Part shown: one piece after another, positions 55,601 to 64,000 of the stretch
Layout: the number at the start of each line of letters is the position of its first letter
Position numbering within the stretch: position 1 is the stretch's first letter
Source: Apostichopus japonicus
Taxonomy: Eukaryota; Echinodermata; Holothuroidea; Aspidochirotida; Stichopodidae
Direction of reading: 5' to 3'
DNA: 64,000 nt
NCBI RefSeq assembly: GCF_037975245.1
Contig: NC_092569.1
Span: 21,974,168 to 22,038,167, forward strand
The notes under the pieces: generated by a model
Seen by the model: only the letters and a program-made list of their open reading frames with translations
What the model was told of the DNA's origin: nothing
The model's database searches: none
Translations under genes and position numbers: made by a program

Positions 55601-58600
55601 AGAAGCATCGTCACCATGTCCACAATTGTGCGCTCCCCAATCATTGCTCCTGCATTCTTCAATATTATGTTCTGATCCAGAGCAAGCAACATCATCCAAC
55701 CAGATTGGGTCTGTTCCTTCACCAAATTTTGCACTTTGCCATCCAACTCCAATGCCTTCATAACTAAGTTGACGACATATAACCGATGCATCGTTGTCAT
55801 CCCATCCGTCATCACATATTGTTCCCCACTGACCATCGTGATACACTTCTACCCGACCCTCTTGCAGAGAAACACCACCAACCAGTCGCACTGCAATGAA
55901 TGAATGGGAAATTATTTAGGGACCGACATGCTCAACATTTCTATTCCTTTGAAGTTGGCTGTAAACTTCATGGGGAAACATTTCGCAGGCAAGACTTCAA
56001 ACATTTTTACAATATTCTTACAGGAAGACATTACATTGTGCATGCAAAGCTAAGTGTGTAAGTGATGCTTTAAACATGGAAGTGATAGTCAAAGTTTTCT
56101 GGATAGGAACTGCTAAGAATTAACCAAATAACATTTGCCATTCCATTGCCTTTAATCAGAGGGGAGGTTAATGTTCAAATCATATATACGTTATGTACTT
56201 TACTGCAATACGATCCCCATGTTTTTGCTCAAATAATTTAACTCAAGTTTTCTTCATGAAATTGGTTGTTCTGATTTTACTCATCCAAACGTACCTCTTC
56301 TACAAGAAACAGAAGCATCTTCATCATGTCCACAATTATGCGCTCCCCAATCAATGCTCCCGCATTCTTCAATATGCTGTTCTGATCCAGAGCAAGCAAC
56401 ATCATCCAACCAAATTGGGTCTGATCCTTCACCAAATTTTGCACTTTGCCATCCAACTCCGATGCCTTCATAACCAAGTTGACGACATATAACCGATGCA
56501 TCGTTATCATCCCATTCGTCATCACATATTGTTCCCCACTTACCATCGTGGTACACTTCTACCCGACCTTCGTGCAGAGAAACACCACCAACCAGACGAA
56601 CTGAAAGAAATTAAAAGAATATTTATCATCGTGGTAAATTTCAATTTGAATTTCTCATTGACTAGTCAAGGCAACCAATCGTATTTGCAATTAAATTATT
56701 GTTACGACTTGAAGTTTTTGGCGTTTCCAAAGTTTCATGTGCCTATTTTACAGAATCAAGATGTTCATTTTGCGGTGTTCAGACACAATCTCCAATCCTT
56801 TTTAAACAAATTGCATATCCATGGGTACTAGGATTAAGGATTATGAAAGATAGTAGGCCTATATGTAATGTATGACTTGAATATAGTTAATAACATTGGA
56901 ACTATTAATGGCAATATTTTTAGCGCTATTATCGTGATTGTTTAGATAACGGCAGCATAACTATTAAGGTATTATACATTATAAGTTAAGGTAGTTTACC
57001 GAAAAAAATCTTAATTCCTTACAGAATCAACATAATTTTTATCTTTTGCTAATAGTTTACTTCTGAAACCTTACCTGTCCCACAAGAAACAGAAGCATCT
57101 TTACTATGTCCACAATCGTGCGCTCCCCAAATATTGCTCCCGCATTCTTCGATATACTGTTCTGATCCAGAGCAAGCAACATCATCCAACCAAATTTGGT
57201 CTGATCCTTCACCAAATTTTGCACTTTGCCATCCAACTCCGATGCCTTCATAACCAAGTTGACGACATACCACGGACGCGTCGTTGTTATCCCATCCGTC
57301 ATCACATATTGTCCCCCACCGACCGTCGTGATAAATTTCTACTCGACCTTCTCTTGGAACATTTCCATCAACCAGACGTACTGTAGTAATTCAAAAGAGA
57401 AAAGCATCATTTCGCAGTAAGTTTATTATATTCTCTAAAGGTTTGTGCTTACTTAACAACTCAAAATACGTTTGTGTTTTCTCCCTCACCAATTCCACCC
57501 CAGGTGAATTATTGAAAGAATATGGCTGCTTTTGTATATTGTGAAGCTGTTTGTTTAAATATATATCACTTCTGTTAATAGTTGGGTAAACGGACGATTA
57601 TATTTACATGGCAGTACGTATAGAAACTGTCTAAGCTACTTATCAACACATTTTAATAAAAACAGTTGTTCTCCAACAGGACTGTTCCACAAATCAAACG
57701 TTGCCCTTACACATATAAATATATCTACGTTAAAGGTCTTGTAGAAGCAATGTATATCTGTCACAAGGAATAGAAGTGTACATAATTAAATACCCCTTGT
57801 ATATTCTCGAAAGATACAATGCCCTATCAAATTGGACATGCGCCACAATGTAATGTTTACAGCAGTCCATACGATCCCATAACCAAGTTGAAGGCAAAGT
57901 TCGGTGGTAACTGTGTAATTTCCACATGTTATGAAACATTGTAACCCCATCGTGAGAACTTCACTACACGTATATATTAGACTACTTAAGTTACAAAGCG
58001 AAACACACGTTAAGGTAACGATAATTTTGCTAATCATGTATTGGGCGCCCTAATCGATAAAACTAATGCAGATATCCTTTAGGTATAGGGTATCTAAGGA
58101 ACAAGTTTAGAATTTTTGTGAAATTCAGAATTTTTGACCATACGTTCATAATACGTTGTATTAACACAGTACGTTCAGTTTGACACCTCTTCCCAGATGA
58201 TGTCACCAACGAAAGGCTACCAGGCTGGGGAGATATTATGAAGTTTGGTTCTATTCACTTTCATGTTATATCTTAAATGCAAAGGAGGGATCTAAAAAAT
58301 TGTATTTTGTTTGGACTCAGGTTATATTTGAGTCGTTTGGATACGAGGAAATCAGGAGTTACAACAGGACATTTTTATGATCATTTTGAAGTCATTCATG
58401 CTGAAATTATGAATTATCCCACTGAATTAAACACACGTAACCAAAGCAAATTATCGATAAGACTTGAATGAGAACAGATTCATCTAATAGTGATTTGGAA
58501 CCTAGACTCTGTTCAATTCGTGAGAGATTAAGAAAAAGGTTTTTTTTTTTTATAAATTAAACAAACTCATTCAATTTTATTGGCGTTTAAACGTACTTAT

Positions 58601-59968
58601 AAACGATTATATATGTTAGTAAAGGCTAACCTGTGATACAACGTAATCCAGCATCCTCGTTATGACTACAATGTGTTTGTCCCCATCCAGCGTTACCACA
58701 GTGATCAATGCTGCCCTCTCCTCCGGAACAAACAATGTTTTCCAGCCATATTGGGCCTGTCCCTTCACCATAGCTAGCGTTACCTGATGCTATCCCAGTA
58801 TCACTATAACCAAGTTGACGGCAAGCCACCGACGCATCATTGTCATCCCAATATTTACCACAAACAGTACCCCATTGATCATTATGGTATATCTCGACAC
58901 GTCCTTCCAAGTTAGTTGTGCCATTAACAAGTCGAACTGTTAGAAGATGTGCATTGGTAAAGACAACATAAAACAGGATCAATATCAGGGAGTATTCTAA
59001 AAACGCGTAAGTGTTTGATTTCGATGAACATACTGCAAGTGGATCATTTTCCGTTTGTTGGTGTTATTTCATTAAAATTTGATGGGAAGATAAAAGCCAT
59101 ACTGATTGTAACTTTTAAATGAAGTAACTTTATCATATAGGCATTCTTCGCAGTACAGGTTAGTCACAGTTTAGTATTGTGTGGAGTGACTATATCTGAA
59201 GGTGAATGTGATTGAGAGCGTCATGTTGCATATAAAACATCCATGAAAGCACCCATACCTAAACGATTTGCATTGTACTCAATAAGTGACTGAAATATTA
59301 TATAATCTGCAGACTTAATGAATAATGTATGATTTCAAACATGGTTAAAATTGCTAAACTTGTTTAAATGCAAGTTCGGCCTTTTTAATCACTTACTTTT
59401 CCTTTATTAATTATAGTTCTATTATTATGATCAGCATCGTTAGACGGCATCAGCAAACATTTAAGTATATTATTAATTACGCTTACTATGATTTGAGATA
59501 TGTAACTGCAGACTGGAGAGTGTGTACCTTCCCCATTCGTCTTTGATCCTAAAGTAGTCATAGTGCAGCTCATAAGTAATATTTAACTCGGTGAAAATGT
59601 CCACACGAAGATGGTAGTTTCTTTGATTTATCAAATAAGCGATTTTTTTAAGTCCAAGCCAAAATTCACTACCAGAGAAACCGAAACCATTTTTGTAGTC
59701 ATACCAGGTTCGATTAAAACCAACAGATCCGTCCAAGCGCCTTTCTAAGACCTGGAACCGTCAAAGAGAATGGTTTTATTAAATGCATTGATTGTTTTTC
59801 TACGATGTCAATTTCATCGAAATCACGTTGAAACCATCGTTGCTTACAATGTGAAATTGATTATCGGGTTTATATGACCATTTTAAGTAGGCCGAAAAAA
59901 TATCTAATAAAACTGTTGTATACTTCTTTTTTCTGTAACAGTTGTTTATTTCTTTACTAATAAGTTTA

Positions 59969-60026
<58 letters not shown>

Positions 60027-62080
60027 TAAACTTGTCTTTCAAAATATAATAGAATCTCATACGCACCGTCCAAACCACACTTTCTAAATCAGTTTCGCAG
60101 TACACATTAAATGGTTCTGCATATCCATCGGGCTTGATCTGGTAGACACCAACGACCGTACTGTATGTAGAGAACTTGGTTAAGGCTTCATTACAATCCC
60201 TCGGATACAGTGGTTGTTGGAGGAGGTCAAATATCTTTCTGTCTGCTCAGAATTGTAATGTAATGTGAAATTATAGTATTAGTTATTATTAGGATACAAA
60301 TAAATGTGTTTTATTTTAGCCCTTTTGGCAATCCAAGGACTTCCCGGAATGACCCAGGACTATTTATTTTCACTACACTGTATATTAGTGAATGACTCCT
60401 ACGAAGATGATAGACACTTCTCCAAGCACACATTGCTTCTTCGCTTAGAAATAATGCAACGAGAGTATACAAAAACCTTCCAGAACACATCTTGCGCGCA
60501 AGCGACATGGAAATTCACAGCATCCCAATAAGACCGTCACGTTACTCTCCCTGTGTTCATAAGCTGTATGTAGCCTACTGTAAAATTGTCACAATATTAC
60601 TGCAAATGTTGGTTTAGAGTCCAAACCCTTCATTGGGTACTTAGTAAGATACCTTTGATTATCGCATACTGTATCTAAGCTTTAGTTAAGTGTCAAAGTA
60701 AGTAAATACAGTAATTTATTTCACCCTAACTATTAGTACTGTACAGGTTGGTTTGAATTGAAGGTGATTGAAAGAGAATTATATTTGACCGTAACATTGA
60801 ACGATGCTTTATATTTCCATTTATCGTCTTCCCGGTTACGTGAGTTATTTGCATGCATTTTCTGTTGCCATTCCGTAACATTACTTTAAAAGAAACAAGA
60901 AAAGAAAAACGTGATGAGTTGATTGTAACAGCATGGGAAACTAAAGCTTTGCAGAAGTGGCAACATAGAACTCACCCAATGAAAGTGCAGTTCCGTCCCT
61001 AGTTGCGGTAATCTTCCATTAACAAAAAAGAATAAAGATCAACATGTTATCCATGCACAGTTGCATTATGAGGAATATAAGTAGTTTGTATGTTACATGC
61101 ACTCTTAGTTCATTTTATTAGATTTAACTTAACCATCATATTGAAAGAAAATTTAAGCAAATAACGACACATGTTAATTACACTATACTATAATAATGCT
61201 ATATTAACAATTTTGCACTATATTACAAAATGCTGCATGTCTTGCACATATCTATGGATATAGATTTTTGCGCGGTCACTGCATATAAGCATGTTTCATT
61301 TGTAGAAATGTCGTCGTACTTCTCAATAGATAAAAGTGTAGTGTTTTCTAGAATAAACACAATTAAAGTATTTTAAGGCAGGTCTGTCTCTGTTTGCCCT
61401 TTGTATCGCAGTTACACGTATTGTTGTTATGAGCACAAACAACTATAATCCAAATACAGCTAATACTGGAATGAAATAATGTATTCATGTTGTAATAATC
61501 CTAGCTAGTCTATATCACGTGATATGCTCTTCCATAAGAGTTTATACTGTACATTGTTTTCTAAAGAGATAAACTATCAGTTAGAGTTTTAGGCTTAGAG
61601 TAGACGAGTACTGCACCATGTCACGGTGCCTTCTCGTGTAACTTTACACTACAGTGCAAAGTTAAGTAAAGATACGTCGAGGATGAAACATAATAATGTA
61701 AATCACAGCGATTATTTAATCACTTTTGTCTATAATCCCCAAATTTCAAATATAAAACACTTGCATCCTTTTCAAATTTTCTAGAGAAAAATATTAAGTT
61801 CATAGGTTTTAACTTTCCAATATACAGTTTTTACGTAAAAAGAGTGCATACTTGGGCATAGTTAGGCTATAAATTTGGTCATTCTCTAATTAGATCTATA
61901 CGGAAGTTGTGTTAATTACTATTTTTATTCTTTTTAGGGTTGATAAGGAGAAATAGTACTACTGTTTACAAAACATCCCACCCCTGCATTCACCTGCATC
62001 CAACTTACCATAGTCTTCTTCTGAACGAAAGCAATGAACAATACCCAATATAACCGTTGAATTAACTTTATAAGTTCCAT
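44512..62080 (-). CDS. Gene B: secreted half-FReD plus 16-SRCR protein (complete)
   Basis: Twenty exons from the ATG at 62080 plus the terminal exon give 5,442 nt = 1,813 aa and a TGA at 44512-44514. Exon lengths are 72, 37, 176, 265, fifteen of 306, and 302, and all phases match. Order: signal peptide (1-24), short linker, N-terminal half of a fibrinogen-related domain (about 37-183), then SRCR domains of 102 residues each to the C-terminus. There is no transmembrane segment, so the product should be secreted. SRCR proteins of this kind bind microbial or host ligands; the specific ligand cannot be inferred. Each SRCR has six cysteines, as in group A, yet one exon codes each whole domain, as is usual for group B. 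Gene A is its tandem paralogue. Confidence 0.8.
44846..46012. mobile_element. Foldback-like element in the last intron of gene B
   Basis: The left arm (about 44850-45130) and right arm (about 45540-46010) are inverted relatives: CACCGAAATCGGG near 45608 matches CCCGATTTCGGTG near 45060, and TTATTCGC..ACCTTGTCA also recurs inverted. Outer parts consist of short repeats such as AATCGATGATATGTCGA and GGTATATGTCGATTTAAAT. The middle ~400 bp is unique with no ORF. Confidence 0.7.
46446..46560 (+). mobile_element. tRNA-derived SINE
   Basis: Head with A box TAACCTAGTGTCTAGGG, an anticodon-like stem CCGC-ATATAAA-GCGG, and B box GGGCTCGAATCCC. The body (GGATTTTCCGACTCACTACG) is shared with the SINE at 63.3 kb. 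No acceptor stem, so not a tRNA gene. It ends at a TA microsatellite. Confidence 0.7.
46568..46634. repeat. (TA)n microsatellite after the SINE
   Basis: About 65 bp of TA repeats directly 3' of the SINE body, probably grown from its tail. Confidence 0.93.
46938..47243 (-). CDS. SRCR exon B15 (beta type)
   Basis: 306 bp, acceptor TTATTGCAG, donor [18 protein letters not shown] start shared only with B8. WDDNAAS and [10 protein letters not shown] variants, NVT sequon, six cysteines. Confidence 0.92.
47244..47540 (-). repeat. Segment duplicated with 52860-53150
   Basis: The intron upstream of B15 is nearly identical to the intron upstream of B8 over about 215 bp, up to CAATTTAGTCGCC, and similar again from AACAAGTAAACAAACATC. 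Confidence 0.85.
47545..47585 (-). pseudogene. Remnant of an SRCR exon (5' end only)
   Basis: TTATTGCAG then TGCGCCTGGTTGGTGG, reading [14 protein letters not shown], and then intron sequence. A deletion fused the first ~40 bp of an SRCR exon to sequence inside the next intron. Confidence 0.75.
48061..48366 (-). CDS. SRCR exon B14 (alpha type)
   Basis: 306 bp, acceptor TACTGAAG, donor [16 protein letters not shown] and [15 protein letters not shown] variants, NVS sequon, six cysteines. Confidence 0.92.
48779..49084 (-). CDS. SRCR exon B13 (beta type)
   Basis: 306 bp, acceptor CATTACAG, donor [13 protein letters not shown] start and EVLHDG where the array has EVYHDG. Six cysteines. Counterpart of A15. 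Confidence 0.92.
49501..49806 (-). CDS. SRCR exon B12 (beta type)
   Basis: 306 bp, acceptor AATTGCAG, donor [26 protein letters not shown] parallels A14. NVT sequon, six cysteines. Confidence 0.92.
50333..50638 (-). CDS. SRCR exon B11 (alpha type)
   Basis: 306 bp, acceptor TACTGCAG, donor [14 protein letters not shown] and [10 protein letters not shown] shared with A13; TVCDDEWDD variant. Six cysteines. Confidence 0.92.
51034..51339 (-). CDS. SRCR exon B10 (beta type)
   Basis: 306 bp, acceptor TTTTTTCAG, donor [21 protein letters not shown] and DAFVSCITG variants. NVS sequon, six cysteines. Counterpart of A12. Confidence 0.92.
51833..52138 (-). CDS. SRCR exon B9 (alpha type)
   Basis: 306 bp, acceptor TACGAAAG, donor GTAAGA. 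YHNGQWG and [10 protein letters not shown] variants, six cysteines. Counterpart of A11 by shared upstream intron sequence. Confidence 0.92.
52554..52859 (-). CDS. SRCR exon B8 (beta type, extra relative to gene A)
   Basis: 306 bp, acceptor TTATTGCAG, donor [18 protein letters not shown] start shared only with B15. Two beta exons (B7, B8) are adjacent here, and gene A has no counterpart, so this exon was gained in gene B. Six cysteines. Confidence 0.92.
53282..53587 (-). CDS. SRCR exon B7 (beta type)
   Basis: 306 bp, acceptor TTATTATAG, donor [13 protein letters not shown] shared with A10; ICHQLGY has His where all others have Arg. Six cysteines. Confidence 0.92.
54102..54407 (-). CDS. SRCR exon B6 (alpha type)
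   Basis: 306 bp, acceptor ATTGTAG, donor [25 protein letters not shown] and [10 protein letters not shown] variants, six cysteines. Counterpart of A6/A9. Confidence 0.92.
54588..54668. repeat. Short minisatellite (GAATCGATTCTGT / GATCGCTTTGT)
   Basis: Imperfect tandem units of about 11-14 bp in the B5-B6 intron; several units contain the palindrome GAATCGATTC. No copy is seen in the homologous introns. Confidence 0.8.
54890..55195 (-). CDS. SRCR exon B5 (beta type)
   Basis: 306 bp, acceptor TTATTGCAG, donor [26 protein letters not shown] has two sequons (NLS, NVT). Six cysteines. Counterpart of A5/A8. Confidence 0.92.
55585..55890 (-). CDS. SRCR exon B4 (alpha type)
   Basis: 306 bp, acceptor CATTGCAG, donor GTAAGA. 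RQLSYEG has Ser for the usual Gly; [12 protein letters not shown] variant. Six cysteines. Counterpart of A4. Confidence 0.92.
56295..56600 (-). CDS. SRCR exon B3 (beta type)
   Basis: 306 bp, acceptor TTCTTTCAG, donor GTACGT. YHDGKWG and SCRRGTFG variants, six cysteines. Counterpart of A3. Confidence 0.92.
57075..57380 (-). CDS. SRCR exon B2 (alpha type)
   Basis: 306 bp, acceptor TACTACAG, donor [18 protein letters not shown] and [10 protein letters not shown] shared with A2. Six cysteines. Confidence 0.91.
57860..57990 (-). pseudogene. Decayed SRCR exon between B1 and B2
   Basis: The minus strand keeps [18 protein letters not shown], recognisable as a worn C2-C3 region. It matches the relic at 33980-34110 of gene A, including flanks (CCATACGAT, TATCAAATTGGACATGCGCC). 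Confidence 0.62.
58631..58936 (-). CDS. SRCR exon B1 (first SRCR of gene B)
   Basis: 306 bp, acceptor TCTAACAG, donor GTTAGC. GKYW subtype as in A1 ([16 protein letters not shown]). NAS and NGT sequons, six cysteines. Confidence 0.92.
59487..59751 (-). CDS. FReD exon 2 of gene B
   Basis: 265 bp, acceptor GTTCCAG, donor [37 protein letters not shown] and RNYHLRVDI match the central FReD. Ends at LQLHISNH, the same point as in gene A, without the C-terminal half. Confidence 0.91.
59976..60022. repeat. (TA)n microsatellite
   Basis: TA repeats in the intron between the two FReD exons; gene A has TA tracts in the matching intron. Confidence 0.93.
60067..60242 (-). CDS. FReD exon 1 of gene B
   Basis: 176 bp, acceptor CTGAGCAG, donor [45 protein letters not shown] and VVWT. 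One extra cysteine of gene A (TCST) is Tyr here (TYST), so the DC...VYC pair is the only one. Confidence 0.91.
60243..60975. other. Intron between linker and FReD exon 1; nothing recognised
   Basis: Unique AT-rich sequence. Short ORFs near 60304-60531 on both strands have no family features. Confidence 0.5.
60976..61012 (-). CDS. 37-bp linker exon of gene B
   Basis: Acceptor ATGGAAG, donor GTGAGT, phase 0 to 1. Reads [12 protein letters not shown] and joins signal exon to FReD without a stop. Counterpart of the TAG-containing exon in gene A. Confidence 0.72.
61013..62008. other. First intron of gene B, with conserved ~55-bp block
   Basis: Contains the relative of the gene A block at 37345-37406 (here about 61375-61430: ACGTGTAACTGCGATAC on the minus strand). 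No clear acceptor or donor flanks it here. Otherwise unique sequence. Confidence 0.45.
62009..62080 (-). CDS. Signal-peptide exon of gene B
   Basis: 24 residues: [20 protein letters not shown] then KKTM, ending in phase 0 at donor GTAAGT. A hydrophobic stretch follows a short basic start. Aligns with the gene A signal exon, including the MEL start. Confidence 0.82.
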
Positions 62081-62140
62081 GTTTCCTCTCTTGAGAACAG
62101 GTCATATATTGAACACAAAGTGTATAATACAATCTTTAGT
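62081..62140 (-). promoter_or_regulatory. Conserved 5' flank of gene B
   Basis: Shares CCTGTTCTCAAG and GGAAACATG with gene A. CAATATATGA about 40 bp upstream of the ATG is a possible TATA-like site. Weak evidence. Confidence 0.35.
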
Positions 62141-62396
62141 AGAATCACTAGCTTTATCTCCTTAACGGAAATAGCGGCAAACATTTGGAATGGGATACTG
62201 ACAGTTAAGGATGCAGTCTTGTTATGCATCGTTGCCATTTAAGAGGAAACTTACATCTTGGATTTCTTAACTGATGCCTTTCCATCCAACCTTAGATTTA
62301 ATGTAAACTTGTTTCACCTTTTTCTTGGAAAGAACTCAACGTTTGCTATTAGATCATATTTGGCACTAGATGGGCAGAGCAACCATGTAATGTTAA

Positions 62397-62492
<96 letters not shown>
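62397..62492. repeat. (TA)n microsatellite
   Basis: About 95 bp of pure TA repeats, 5' of gene B. Confidence 0.96.
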
Positions 62493-62582
62493 TGTTCCAC
62501 GTGTTGCATTGAAATAATAGAAGAAAAGATAAGGATAACATGTAATGCATTTAAATCCAACATAATAATATATGGCCCTTCG

Positions 62583-62995
62583 TCAGATGAAAAAAAGAGT
62601 GATTGAAATCCCGTTAGTCAATTGTAAGCACCTAGACTGCTCAAAGTGCTTGAACCCGGAAAGAAAAGCCATATCCCTATTGAAACCATGACAGTGTGGA
62701 CGAACTTTAAGGATCAATTCGACTTCCTTCAAGTTTCTTTTATTAGGGTCAGACAGAATACTCAGGATTATGGTAAACTTAAGACTGTCGATATTGTGTT
62801 TTGGAAGATTAAAATGTTCAGCCACTGAAAAACTGGTTTTGTTGAGTCTGATTGAACTTTTGTGAGTACTAAACCGGAGATGAATAGGAGTGGAGGTTTG
62901 CCCAATTGTTGTAAAGCAAGACAGAGAACACAAGTGATAATACATATCACAATGGGACTGTCACAGTTGTATGGGCCTGGATGTAAACACACCTC
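62583..62995 (-). pseudogene. Relic of a retroelement GIY-YIG endonuclease domain
   Basis: Minus-strand frames give YNCDSPIVICIITCVLC, then after a frame change TIGQTSTPIHLRFSTHKSSI, then FSVAEHFNLPKHNIDSL. This is the order seen in GIY-YIG endonucleases at the C-terminus of Penelope-like retroelements (Cys motif, YIGxT, Arg/His helix, AEHFN). It is frameshifted and lacks the reverse transcriptase. Confidence 0.6.
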
Positions 62996-63254
62996 TGAAG
63001 GAGAGACATGAATGTCCGGGTCCGTGATTATATGATGATATACCTTACACCGGGGTTTACAACCGGGCTAAACGGCTCCTAACAATGTTGCGTAGCCTGG
63101 GAGGTTGTCACGTAGCAACTACAATAGGGTTAATAAAAATGTCACCCATATCGTCTCCCAAGTTCAACGTGTTCCATTCATTTTCGACCAGCCTAATGAA
63201 AGAGAATCGTATTCCATTTGTCGTTTACGCACAGCGATCAGGTCGATATATTTA

Positions 63255-63395
63255 TTAAGCTGGTCAAAATGAATGAAAATCGTTATTCGTTGGAAAATCA
63301 AGAAAAGTTAAAAAACTTCCCGCCTCCACCGGGGTTCGAACCCGGCCCTCCCTCTTCACATGCGGACACCCTAAATACTAGGCTATGGATGCGGA
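63255..63395 (-). mobile_element. tRNA-derived SINE, same family as at 46.4 kb
   Basis: Minus-strand head with CATAGCCTAGTATTTAGGG (A box), CCGCATGTGAAG, and B box GGGTTCGAACCCC, then body GATTTTCCAACGAATAACG. Opposite orientation to the 46.4-kb copy. Confidence 0.68.
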
Positions 63396-63612
63396 TTGCA
63401 TGTCCAGAGGGCCGAAACCGGCAAGGAAGGTCGCAATTCCACTCTAGGCCCCTGTCTCCCGTATCGAACAATACTAGTTCTGTTTTGGTGACATATTTTG
63501 CCGTACTCTAGATATCAAACATGATGCTAACCAACTCGGAATCATTTTTGATTCCTAAAGCCGGATCCAGAAAGAGATACATTGAACAGACTTTATGCTA
63601 ATGAAGTGGACG

Positions 63613-63616
<4 letters not shown>

Positions 63617-63671
<55 letters not shown>

Positions 63672-63678
63672 TATATAA
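63617..63678. repeat. (TA)n microsatellite
   Basis: About 60 bp of TA repeats with one ACAT interruption. Confidence 0.94.
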
Positions 63679-63684
63679 ACCTGA

Positions 63685-63800
63685 CGTCCTTATAGAAGCA
63701 ATAACTGAGTTCCTTATATAAGCAATACCATAAGTATTAAGTAAATAATACTTATGTTGTTGCTTCTATAAGGAAGTCGGTTATTGCTTCTATAAGGAAA
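63685..63800. repeat. Nested inverted repeats of CCTTATAGAAGCAATAAC
   Basis: CCTTATAGAAGCAATAAC at about 63688 pairs with GTTATTGCTTCTATAAGG at 63780. Inside, TTCCTTATATAAGCAA pairs with TTGCTTCTATAAGGAA around an ATAAGTATT / AATACTTAT core. It can fold into a long hairpin. Confidence 0.8.
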
Positions 63801-64000
63801 GCAGTTGCTCGTCTGGGTCTTCCTTAAAGACTAATCTTCCCGTGTAGCGAGTTTCGTGTCACCAATACTACAGTTATGTAGAGTTCAGGATAGAAGTCTG
63901 CCTGGTACAGAGGTACTTTGCTCAATTAAACAGAATGTGGCTATTTAAAAGGATGTGACTATGTAAAAGGATGATGTAAGGCGATGAGTAAGCTGCTGCC

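Overview
This is animal nuclear DNA. Coding exons are short, bounded by GT/AG sites and separated by AT-rich introns. Microsatellites are very long, and tRNA-derived SINEs and hAT-like MITEs are present. Large tandem arrays of scavenger-receptor cysteine-rich (SRCR) domains joined to a fibrinogen-related (FReD) module point to a marine invertebrate deuterostome. An echinoderm is my best guess, inferred from gene content only.

Region 1 (1-11.5 kb, plus strand) holds one gene that is open at its 5' side. It starts with twelve copies of a 45-bp phase-0 micro-exon, each coding a 15-residue unit close to TICEANDEIVTENSK, spaced about 490 bp apart. Seven more short exons follow, then a 2,235-bp last exon. 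That exon codes a tyrosine-recombinase-like protein with two N-terminal zinc fingers and a C-terminal Myb/SANT-like end. I checked the splice phases by hand. The frame is open from the first micro-exon to the stop at 11492 (1,071 codons in the window), provided every exon is used. The stretch from 11.5 to 17.8 kb has a ~700-bp tandem repeat, a hAT-like MITE (368 bp, 8-bp target duplication), a G-rich tract and a (ACAT)n microsatellite.

Region 2 (17.8-38.6 kb, minus strand, 'gene A') and region 3 (44.5-62.1 kb, minus strand, 'gene B') are tandem paralogues. Each runs: signal-peptide exon, 37-bp exon, two exons for only the N-terminal half of a FReD, then a long row of 306-bp, phase 1-1 exons that each code one six-cysteine SRCR domain. 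Gene B is complete and in frame over 21 exons: 16 SRCR domains, 1,813 aa, stop at 44512. Gene A has signs of decay: an in-frame TAG in its 37-bp exon, a 1-nt frameshift in one SRCR exon, a half-deleted SRCR exon, one SRCR domain lacking the C5 and C6 cysteines, and no terminal exon that I can see. SRCR exon order is collinear between the two genes. The exceptions are a 2,235-bp three-exon duplication in gene A, whose breakpoint lies inside an exon, and one extra exon in gene B. The likely products are secreted multi-SRCR pattern-recognition proteins; that role is inferred from the families.

Between and around these genes are a second hAT-like MITE (39.5 kb), a ~1.7-kb GATA microsatellite (40.2-41.9 kb), a foldback-like element in the last intron of gene B, two related SINE heads, decayed SRCR exons, and a relic of a GIY-YIG endonuclease from a retroelement (62.6-63.0 kb). 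Neither strand of the remaining intergenic sequence shows a gene that I can support.
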